This document shows, in pieces, positions 50,984 through 63,600 of a stretch of 64,000 bases of DNA. The position numbers and the translations under genes are program-made. The stretch covers positions 27,217,409-27,281,408 of the forward strand of contig OY727093.1 in the NCBI GenBank assembly GCA_963402885.1, given 5' to 3'. How positions within the stretch are numbered: the stretch's first letter is position 1; the number at the start of each line of letters is the position of its first letter. Source of the stretch: Antedon bifida. Lineage: Eukaryota; Echinodermata; Crinoidea; Comatulida; Antedonidae. Below the pieces are notes generated by a model. The model had not been told where the DNA came from. It searched no databases and saw nothing but the letters and a program-made list of their open reading frames with translations.

Positions 50984-51595
50984 GTAAGTAGTTTTATTTT
51001 TGAGATATTTAGATGGTACATAACATGTAGCTAATATTCTATCTCTAGTACCAAACACAAGTTTACTATGAATAGACCTGTTCATTATATAATAAGCTTA
51101 AATCTATTTATCTTTGACAGCATACTTTCTGCAATGATGCTGCACTTTTAACAGTTTTGTTATTGGTTGCTATTGTGTGCAATAGTTTTTTTTTTATTTT
51201 ACAGTTGCACAATGTTTTAAACATACTTTGTCGTACGTATAACACATACTATCATCTTTAAACACGAAAAAGCAGGTTTGTCTTTAAATACATAAAATGT
51301 TTTAAAAGTCTAAATTAAATATTTGCAGTTTAGTAGCATTACGTATGTAAAATAGTAATACCAGATATTAATTGGTTGTGCTATTATTATAAAAGACATA
51401 TATATTGAGTACTATATTATATACACAGGGTTTCTAATAAACATTTTTTCTAGTGTGTTTGATTGTAATTTAGAAATAAATGTGGGCCAGATAAAAAGCA
51501 TATAGCGTCGGAAATTCATGGCTTTTAACGATATCAACAGTGTTTTCCCTTTTATCTGTACCGTAGCTCTTTCGCGAGTCGTATGAAGTGCAACC

Positions 51596-51627
51596 ATGGC
51601 ATCTAACTATAGAAAACCGAGCAGAAG
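51596..51627 (+). CDS. Copy C first coding exon
   Basis: ATG in a strong context (aaccATGg), MASNYRKPSR plus AG, then gtaata. Same length and phase as copy B. Four of the ten residues match exactly at the start (MASN). Confidence 0.68.
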
Positions 51628-51645
51628 GTAATACTATTTGTATCT

Positions 51646-51685
<40 letters not shown>

Positions 51686-54600
51686 TTAATAATAATAGAA
51701 ATAAACAATAAGTTTGCACAAGTTGTATCTCTCAATATTGCTTAAAATGTTTTTTTATTCATTTTTCCACTATAATGAATCAATAGTAAAATTGCAATAC
51801 ATGTGGTAGCCTAGGTGACAACAAATAATTAAAATTGAATTTAAATAAACAAATTTCACAAACAGTAGCCCTTCTATTCAATAGAGGTACGGCTTACTAC
51901 TGAATACCAATTTCACAAACAGTAGCTTTTCTGAACATTGTATTAATTCACTTCATTAATGACGTACGTACGGTACGCTACTGTAATACATTTATTTATT
52001 TCAATACTATTTATTAGGATGGTCCATCAAGCCGAAACATTTTAAGCATATTGCTACACTATTGCACATTTTCAAACGTTCATTATAATAGTAACTTACT
52101 AGATTTATCTTGATGACATGACTAGTGTTATTATTTATTGCAAGGTCTGATATTTTGTTTAACTAACAGAAAACAATTTATATACAAATAAATAGCATCA
52201 AACATTATGATGAATTCTACCGACATTTAGAGACAATGAACTGATTTTCAATAAATAATAGAGCAAGAAAATGTAAATAATTAATACAGCACTATTCATA
52301 AATTATATACATAAACATAATGATGAAACTTATATATTCTTTTTTTACAGTTTAACAGACAAAGAAATGTAAGTATAAACTTAAATCAGTAAAATTATTA
52401 ATATAATCATAATGTGTCAGTATCATGTACTATTATGGTACTGTAAAGTAGTACAGTACAATTAAGTACTTTTAATTTAGTTTTAGCAATATATACGTAC
52501 GGTACGCTACTGTAATATATATTTATTTCAATACTACTTTATTAGGATGGTCCATCCAGCCGAAACATTTTAAGCATATTGCTACACTATTGCACATTTT
52601 CAAACGTTCATTATAATTGTAAATTACTAGATTTATCTTTATGACATGACTAGTGTTATTATTTACTACAATGTCTGATATGTCGTTTAACTAACAGAAA
52701 ACAATTTATATACAAATAAATAGCATCAAACATATAGGCCTATGATGAATTCTACCGACATTTAGAGACAATGAACTGATTTTCAATAAATAATAGAGCA
52801 AGAAAATGTAATTAATTAATACAGCACTATTCATAACATTTATGTAAACATAATGAAACTTATATATTCTTTTTTACAGTTACGAATACAAGATTCCGTA
52901 AGTATAAACTTAAATCAGTAAAATTATTAATATAATCATAATGTGTCAGTATCATGTACTATTAGTATGGTGCTGTAAAGTAGTACAGTACAATGAAATA
53001 TAAGATGATGAATAAACTTGCATGTTATGACCAAGACAAAGCATCCAAAATCAAAATGCATTTAAACCTTAATCCCTCACTATTACGTCTATGTCACACT
53101 TTGCTTAACTCATCCCTTGTATATATAATAATAATCATAATGTGTCAGTAGCATGTACTAAATAGTAAATGTGCTACTGTAAATTAGTATACAGTGTATG
53201 TTATGACCAAGGCAAAGCATCCAAAATCAAAATGCATTTAAACATTAATCCCTCACTATTATTTTGTTTAACTCATCCCTTGTATATAATATTTCTTTTA
53301 AACGAATTAAATTTTATTTAAATTAAAATTACTTGACACACACATTTTGTAAACACACTGTTTATAGGTCAGGAATGTCGTTAATTTAGATTGTCATATT
53401 TAGCCTATAATATCAAAAAAAGAAAACTATTTAGAGAATAATTGAGACTCATTTTGTGACAAGTTTTTCTTTCGGATGTATTTTCCAGGGTGCTAATCCT
53501 GTATATATAATATTTCTTTTAAACAATTTAAATTTTGTTTAAATTAAAATGACTTGACACACACATTTTGTAGACACACTGCTTATATGTCATGACTTGT
53601 CTATTACATTATATCTGCGTTAATTTAGATTTTGCTATTTAGCCTAGGCCTATATACCATAATACCATAACATAATAATGAAACTTTAAATACGAAAACC
53701 CGGAAAAAATGTAATTATATCTGTATCTTATAATAATAGATATAAACAATAAGTTGGCACAAATTGTATCTCAATATTGCTTAAAAACGTTATTTTTTAA
53801 AATTCATTTTTTTAACTAATGAATCAAAAATAAAATGGCAATACATGTAGTAGCCTAGGTGACAACAAAATAATTAAAATTGAATTTAAATAAACAAATT
53901 TAACAAACAGTAGCCCTTCTATTCAATAAAGGTACGGCTTACTACTGAATACCAATTTCACAAACAGTAGCTTTTCTGAACATTGTATTAATTCACTTCA
54001 TTAATGACGTACGTACGGTACGCTACTGTAATACATTTATTTATTTCAATACTATTTATTAGGATGGTCCATCCAGCCGAAACATTTTAAGCATATTGCT
54101 ACACTATTGCACATTTTTCAAACGTTCATTATAATAGTAAATTACTAGATTTATCTTGATGACATGACTAGTGTTATTATTTATTACAAGGTATTTTGTT
54201 TAGGACTACTTAACAGAAAACAATTTATATAAAAATAAATAGCATCAAACATTATGATGAATTCTACCGACATTTAGAGACAATGAACTGATTTTCAATA
54301 AATAATAGAGCAAGAAATGTAAATAATTAATACAGCACTATTCATACATTATTTATGTAAACATAATGAAACTTATATATTCTTTTTTACAGTGTCTCAA
54401 GGGAAGCAATGTAAGTATAAACTTAAATCAGTAAAATTATTAATATAATCATAATGTGTCAGTATCATGTACTATTAGTATGGTACTGTAAAGTAGTACA
54501 GTACAATGAAATATAAGATGATGAATAAACTTGCATGTTATGACTAAGGCATAGCATCCAAAATCAAAATGCATATGAACCTTAATCCCTTACTATTGTC

Positions 54601-57600
54601 ACACTTTTCTGAACTCATCCCTTGTATATTATATAATATTTCTTTTAAACGATTTAAATTGTGTTTAAATTAAAATGACTTGACACACACATTTTGTAAA
54701 CACACTGTTTATAGGAATGTCTATTCAATTATATGTACTGCGTTAATTTAGATTGTGATATGTATAGAAAAAAAAAATTTTAATAATTAAGACTCATTTT
54801 GTGACAAGTTTTTCTTTCGGCTGTACTTTCCAGGTGCTATTCTATTTGACTACATCAATCACCGTGTACGTGTTTGTATTTACTCGTTCCGTGTGAACGA
54901 CAGGTATTAGTCCTACATTGTCCTGTGGTTCATATATCCTTTAAAAATTTATCATTTAACAATTGAAAGTAAATACAAGTAGTAAACCTGTAATGAAATA
55001 TAAATTCATGAATGGATTTGTATTATTATTATAGTCAACACGAAGAAAAACAAAATTCCATGTACTTTCAAATAATTGTAATTGTGAAATAAGTTCTTCA
55101 TGCATTATTATTTTAACAAACAAAACATACTATTAAATGTTACTGTCTGTACTATTTAAAAAATTCTCCAAATTGTGAATTAATTTAATACAAAAAGGCT
55201 AAATAGAACCGTGAACGATGGGCATCAGCCATATTCTGCAAATTTTGCTTATAAATCGATCATTAACCCGTTTCTTGGAATATAGCATCTCCTTCATTTA
55301 ATGATAACTGTGTGCATATCATTATTGTTAAACATTCGTAACAGCTTCCATAATTTCGAATCGACTTGAATTATTTTGTTCATGCAAGACAAAAGCCGTT
55401 CAAAACAATGTGATTATTGACGATATAGAGTTTCACGTTTTCAAAATTAAAAAGGTGTTTTTAAAATCAAATCGGTATTCCGACACTGTCAAAAGACAGG
55501 TTTAGTGAAGCCCCAGTTAACCCCACCACCTAAATTGTCCTCATCATCAAAAACAAATTAAAAAAAAAGAAACAGACTTCTGTTTTCAAGCATTGCCCGT
55601 GATGGTGAATACAAAGAGAGATACACAACTCTCCTTTATTAAGTGATGGTGAATTTGTATCGGGCCTAACCTTCTATCTCCCAGGCTTGTGATGAGACGA
55701 CTATTCAACAGTCTCCCAATTTTCAACAGATTATCGACGTCCCACTTCTTCTAAATAAATCACGTTTCAGTCTGGAGTACGCCCTCTGGCCTTCGGCTTA
55801 TACAAACTCTCTCTCACTTTCATTCGACCAAAGATAGTGTAGTAGTAGTAGTAGTAGTACACGTACACTATCTTTGATTCGACCACAGAACTTATAACAA
55901 CTGTTATAAGTTCTTTGATTCGATCATTCGACACATACCCCCTATACTATACTCTCCGTAGGAACCAAATATACTATAGCGCCACGTGGGGCTATACCGT
56001 ACGATCGATCTTTGGTAGGAACGTCTCCCTGCTGGAGGTAGGAGGACCTAGCATTTTTGGCCGGTTGGAATTTGATGTTTATTTTAATGTTTTAATTACA
56101 TCTGAGCAATATAAATAATCGCGGATTGTAAATGTTTCAAAGAATACACAATTAAAAGTTTATCGAAACCATTTTATATTCATTTTGTCTATCTATAGAC
56201 TAGCTTATAGATACAGTAGGCCTAATTAGCCTACTACTATAACTAAAGGGCCTCATATCCGCCTAGCCTACCCTGGGCCTAGCTAGAGGCTAGGTAGGCC
56301 TTCCTTATTAGGCCCTAGAACTAGCCTAGTCAGTAATAATAGGCCTATAAGCCCTAGTACCTTGATATCTAAAAACTAAGCCTAGACTAGGCCTAGGCAT
56401 CATCCCAATTGTAAAATAAATTCATAAATTATTTAATATTATCTTTTTAAATCATAAAAATCAAAGGGTACAACAAGTAGGCCTAGTGTTATAATGAAAT
56501 ATAATTACAGTATGTAAAACATACTAAGAAAGAGTCTTATAAGAGTGAGTATAAACTTTGTTGCTTACTAAAAATATAATATTTATTTGAAAGAAATTAA
56601 AAGTACAAGTAGTATTATAATAAAATATAAATTCATGAATGGACTTAATGCTATTATTACTGTCAAAGCATAACCAAATACAAATTTAGACTTCCTACAC
56701 TTCAAGAATTGTGTATTGAATTTCATGTACGTTATTAATAATTGAAATCTCTGAAATAATTATGATAATTTTAAAATACATTCACATAGATTGTTATTAA
56801 AGATGTATTGTCCCTTTGACTAATTCCAAAAAAATAAAAAATAACAGATTTCGAAAAAAGGTAGGTCATTTTGAAGTATCATAATAGTTATTAACTATCA
56901 CCAAAAATTTGTCGAAAAAAAAATCATTTAACTGAAATACAGACGTTTTTTTGTTAAAAAAATAACTCTGACTTCCAGTCAAAGTTTTCGATCAAAACAT
57001 ACCACATAATGAAATGCGCTTGTTTGGCTACTCTGTATGCATAATCATAAAACTTCCTCACGATCTGTGTGAAAATACCTTCTCAACCCGTGACGAGTTG
57101 TAAACAATCCTAATTAGCATATGCATAATGCGTACTCGTGGTTTGAAATCTTTGTTTACTTTCGCTCGCGACGATTTTCCAGACGAAATGTAATCAAACT
57201 AATTTACCTGTTAATTACGTAAATTTGTTGCTTTTGGCTCGAATTTTCGACTTAAAGTGAATAACTTTAACATTACTTTGATATGGCCAATTTAAATTTA
57301 GAATATTTTGACCTTCATTTTTTTGTGTTTCAAGGGACAATACATCTTTAATATTATGTAAACAAAAAATATTTTTCAAAAGAAATGATTGTAGGCCTAC
57401 AGCATTTAGTGTGAATAAAGAATGGTTACCACAAAGCATAACAAACATCAACATTGCATTTACACATACTGTACTTCCTACACATTATTTAAATCAATCT
57501 TACAATTTTTGATTGTCTTTTTGAATATTTTAGATAATTGTCCAATTTGTAAAATAAGTTAATACAGTACTTATAGTAGCATGTACCTATAACATGTATA

Positions 57601-60600
57601 GGTCCATGATAGTAATACAAAACAGGTACAGGTACTGTAACTTGTTAAAACATAAGATAATTAAAATGCTTTTGACCTTTAACTTGCTATTGCAAATGTA
57701 ATAACAAAATCGTTAAGCTAACTATAATATAATATGTTAAAACAATGACAGTAAATAGCAATCTGGTTGTCAATAAATAACAGAGCTGGTAATTTAAACA
57801 ATGCATTAATATTCAACATTATTTATGTAAATTTACTAATGAATCTTAATACTTTTTTTTTACAGCAAACGGTTTGAGTAAGTATAAACTTTAATTGTCT
57901 AATTGTTTACTAAATTAAAAATGCAAAATTCATTACAAGCAATTGAAAGTAAAAGTAGTATAATGAAATAAATGAATGAATTAATTTGCAAATTATAGAA
58001 AAAACAAAGCATAATAAAAACAAAATTTCATTTAGACACTTCCTATAACTCAGGAAGTGTGTATTGAATTGCATGTACTGTATTAATCTTTCAAATAATT
58101 ATAATTGTAAAAACAAAATCATAATTCATAATTAAAAAAAAAATATCTAGGTACAAAAGTTATAATACAACAACTTTTTACTGTTTTATTTTGGGTATTT
58201 GGAATAATTGACTGTATACATTACAAAATGAATTAATATATAGATTTTTGTCTAAATAAAAACAATTTTTTTTTTTAAATTGCTATTATACATTTTTAAA
58301 TTATAAGAGAATCAAATGATTTTAACATAGTGAAAGAAAAAAAGACAATAAATAGCAGTCTAGTTGTCAATAATAAGGCAGGTAGTTAAACAATGCAGAA
58401 CTATTCAGACATTATTTATGTAAACATACTAATGAATCTAAAGAGAAAGAGAGTAAGTATAAACTTGAACTATCTATTGTTAACTAAAGTGTGAAATTTA
58501 TTACAAACAAATTGAAAATACAAGTAGTATAATGAAATTCATGAATGGACTTGCATATTTTGGTCAAGACGAAACATATCAAGATCAAAATTTCATTTAG
58601 ACACTTCCTACACCTCAAGAATTGTGTATTGAATTTCATGTAACTGTTTTATTTCTAATTTTATAATGAAATGCAAAATTATGGACTTGCGTAATTATTA
58701 ATGGTCAAGACAAATAATAACAAAATCAAAATTGATTTTAGACATTATACCTCAAGAATTGTGTATTGATTTTCATGTAACTTTATTAATGTTAATGTTT
58801 TAAATAGTTGTAATAAATTTTAAATAAATTCATAAATTAATATGTATGATTATCTTTTTAAATCATAAAAAATCAAGGGTTTAACTTTCAGCCTATATGA
58901 CTATTTAATTATTAAAGTGTCAAATTTATTACCGAACACTTAAATTGCAAGTAGTCTAAATAATGAATGGCCTTGCAATTATGGTTACAACAAAGCAATA
59001 ACAAAATCAAAATTTAATCTTTTAAATAATTGTAAAATAAATATATTATTATTTATTTATTCTATTTTTAAATCATAAAAAATCAAGGGTTTTAGCCTAT
59101 ATGACTCACTATTGCAAAAACATGAAATAAAGATTAAATTTACTAAAATATAATTAGTGAAACAAAAAAATTGACAATACATAAGCAGTCTGGTTGTCAA
59201 TAAATAACAGATCAGGTAGTTTAAACAATGCAGAGCTATTCACAGGCATTATTTATTTAAACATACTAATGAATCTTAAAATACTTTTATTTTACAGTGA
59301 ACTGTTATTAGAGTAAAGTATAAACTTAAAATGTGAAACAAAATAGAAAATACAACTATTATAATAGTATATTTTATAAACTATTATTATGGTCAGGACA
59401 AAGCATAACAAATCAGGATTGCATTTAGACACTACTTTACACTACACTAAGGAAATGTGTATTGAATCAATCTACTGTTTATCAGTTTGAATATTTTTTT
59501 AAATTAAAAAATAAGTTATTTTAATAGATTTATGCTTGAAAATTATTTAAAATTGAATGGTACTGAAACTTATTAAATCAAAGAAAAATCAAAGGGTTTT
59601 CAGTCTATCTGGCTCACTATTGTCAAAATAAATTGTGTATTTAAGTTTATGTGAACTGTATTAATTTGAGTCTTTCAAATGTAATATTTGAATACTAATG
59701 AATAAATCATTATTTTAACAAAAAATATTTTTAAAAATGATACTACAACTTTTTTCTCTGTTAATTTATGTATTTGAAATAATTGTATAAATTAAGAATT
59801 GAGTTAATGAATAGATTTTGTCCAAACAAACACAATATTTTGTTTAATATTGTTACTATAAAACTTGTTAAATACCCCTTTTTCAGCCTATGACACACTA
59901 TTGCCAAAATAATAAAAAGATTGAACTTATTATGATACGTTGTGGTTAAAGATACGGTATCCTAACTTCTGTTTGCTAAAAGTACGGTAAAATTGCATTT
60001 AGTCAAAATCAGACAATGGGATGCTGGTATGTGTGTGATGTCATCATAAGGACTTTTTTTTTCATATTGCGAACAGTAATAATTATATAATGAGTAAGAG
60101 AAGAAAATAACAATACACAAACCGTCTGATTGACAATAAATAATAGAGCAGATATCTAAACAATGCAGAAACTATTCAGACATTATTTATGTAAACAAAC
60201 TAATGAATCTTTAATACTTTTTTTACCGAAAAATGAAAGTACAAGTAGTAATGAATAAATTGATGAATTGAATTGCATATTATGATAAACACAAGCATAT
60301 CAAAATTGATTTTAGACACTTACTATACCTCAAGAATTGTGTATTGAATTTCATATAACTTTATTAATTTGAATCTTTAAATAATTGTAAAATAAATTCA
60401 ATAATTTATTATTTAATATTTTCTTTTTAAATCATAAAAAATCAAGAGTTTTTGACTAATGACACTATTGCAAAAATAATAAGAACCAATGTTAATATTT
60501 ATCACAATGTATAATACATTTTAGAAATTAACAGAACATAATTCATCTAAGAAAATAATATTAAACATTTAAATAGTAAGATGATAATTTAGAGACAATG

Positions 60601-63600
60601 CCTAATTGTCAATAAACAAAACTAGCAAGAAATTTTTAAAAAAACACTAATAGCAATATAGACTATTCTGGCAGAAATTATTTGTGTTATACTAATGAAG
60701 CTTATATCTTTTTTATAGAGGCACCTCTGACAATGTCAAAGGTTAATAAGTGAAATAATAATATACCAGTACCATTTAATAGTAAATATGGTACTGTATA
60801 TAGTATAATAAGATTATTAATAAACTTGCATACCAAGACAAAGCATTTACAAATCAAAATTCTTGAAAATTATTGTTAAAAGAGTGAAATTAAATTGTAT
60901 TTTCACTGTTCCCTGGTTCAATTAAAACAAAGCACACCAAAATCAAAATTGCATTTAGACAATTCCTACACCTCAGGAATTGTGTATTGAATTTCATGTA
61001 CTGCATTAATCATTCAAATAATTTTAATAATTGTAACACTAAATTCATAATTATTATTTCAACAAAAAAATGTTTACAAATTATAGAACTTTGTTACTGT
61101 GTTATTTTGGGTATTTAAATTACTGTAGTTGTGTAAATTACAAAATGAGGCTAGACAAAGCATAACAAAATGAAAAATTTAATTTAGACACTTCCTACCT
61201 ACACATCGGTAAACAAAAAAAATTGATTACAAAAATAGTTAATATAGGCCTATTGTAAAATCAAGATTAAACTTGCTTGGTTAAAATAATGAGTAAAATT
61301 TAAATTGTAAAATAAATTCATAGATTTTTTTATAAAACTAACTCCAAATAACGAGAGTCTACTACAACTTTTCTTATATTTCAGTAATTGTCCAAATTAT
61401 AAAATAAATCAATATTATAGATTTGTCTTTAAACACATTTTCCTAAAACTTGTTTTTAATACAATGTTCAGCCTTAATACCTTAGTTTTTGGAAATAATT
61501 ACAAAATGTATATTGTATGCAGTGTCCGAAAAGATTTTATTACATGTCACTTCAAAGTACAGTAGTATAATGTAATAATGAATGAACTAATACAAACCAA
61601 AGCATAACATAAAGTAAACAATTGTTAAAAATAAGCAAGAACAATATTTATATTTTAAATATAATATAAAATAATTAACTGACGGTGGCCATCATAGATT
61701 TGTTTGAAATCAGATGAACACCGACAGCCGAATGGAGTTGTTGAGTTGCTGGCAGGTTTTAACAGGTTGCACGGTATCCGCAAGTGTGCCGCCGGGACCC
61801 GGGATGCATTTATCACAAATAGCTTGATTTCGCGAGAAAATTTGCTTCCAAATACTTCCCACGATGCTTCGCGCACACTATTTGAGATAAACCTTATTGG
61901 CCCATGTTGCAAGACTTTAAAATGTCTTGCTGAATGTCATTGTGTGGTGTTTGCTGAAGTTTTACAAGATTTAAACTAAATACTGTATTTATTATACCAA
62001 TTAAGCCTACCGCATTTATTTGAATAATCATTATTTGAAATCTGCACCTTCTAATACACCCCACCACATATATTTATACACACAATATTGCATAATAACA
62101 CAAACACAATTCTATTTGTATTAGAATTCATTGACTGCTATATCTACAATTTACCAAGCATTTTGATACAATTGTTTACAGTATTTATCAGTTGATTATA
62201 TTAATTACAGTGTTGTATTTGTTCATATCTAGGGGAATTTATTTTATTATGAAATCTTACCATATTACAAAACAAACGCCTCCCTTGAATTAACTCCCCA
62301 CCCTCTAACATCCCCCTGGTTTTTATCCTAGGTACCAACATCTGACCATGTGAGTGTGTAGGTGGTTACCTGAAGTCAAAAAATATAAGTGTGACATTTA
62401 TTACAAAGCAATTGAAAGTACAAGTAGTATTAATGAAATAGAAATTCATGAATATGGACATATTTTGGTCAAGTTGAAGCATATCAAAATCAAAATTTCA
62501 TTGAATCTTTTAAATAATTGTAAAATAAATTCATATTATCTTTTTAAATCATAAAAAAATCAAGGATTTTTGACTAAAAGATTCACTACTGCAAAAATAA
62601 TAAGAATCAATGCTAATTTATTACAATGTTTAATACATTGTGTAAATAAACAGAACTTAAATAATCTAAGAAATAAATAAAATAAAACATATCACATAAT
62701 TATAATAGTATGATGATAATTCACAGACAATGCCTAATTTTCAATAAATAATAGAATAAGAAATTTACGTTAAAAAATCACTAATTTAAACTATTCAGAA
62801 TTATTTGTGTTAAACATACCAATAAAGCTTATGTCTTGTTTACAGAGACACTTCAGAAAAGTAAATACAAACTGTTTAAAGGTTGATAATTGAAATCATA
62901 ATATACCAGTACCATGTACTATATTAGTAAATATGGTATGTAGTATAATAAGATTATGAATAAACTTGTATGTTATGACTAAGACAAAGCATTAACAAAA
63001 TGCATTTAGACCTTAGTGCCTCACTATTACGTCTCTGTAACAGTTTGTCACCATTTGTCACAACTCATCCCTTGCATATGTATTTTTGTAATACAAGTTT
63101 GCTTAAATGAAAATGACTTTAAAGATGCAACACATAACTTTTGTATACAGTAATAATAATGGTATGATGAGGAAGAGAATAACAATACACAAACCATCTG
63201 ATTATCAATAAATAATAGAGCAGATAATTTAAACAATGCAGAAACTATTCAAACATTAATTATGTAAACATACTAATGAATCTTTAATACTTTTTTTTTA
63301 CAGAAAACAGCTAAAAAAGTAATATTTATTTAAAAGTAATTAAAAGTGCAAGTAGTATAATGAAATATAAATTCATGAATAGACTTATATATTATTATTG
63401 TGAAGACAAAACAAAACCAAATAAAAATTGCATTTAGACACCTCAAGAATGTTTGTATTGAAATTCATTAATAATTCAAATCTATCAAATAATTATGATC
63501 ATTTATTACATTCATAGATTGTTATTATTTAAACCAAAAATATTTACAAAAGTAATTATTGTACAGCATTTTACTGTGTTACGCTATTTTAAATAATGGT

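Noticed and set aside
57215-57454. 79-codon minus-strand ORF
   Set aside because: It crosses the end of the copy C-specific MITE and is not conserved in copy B.
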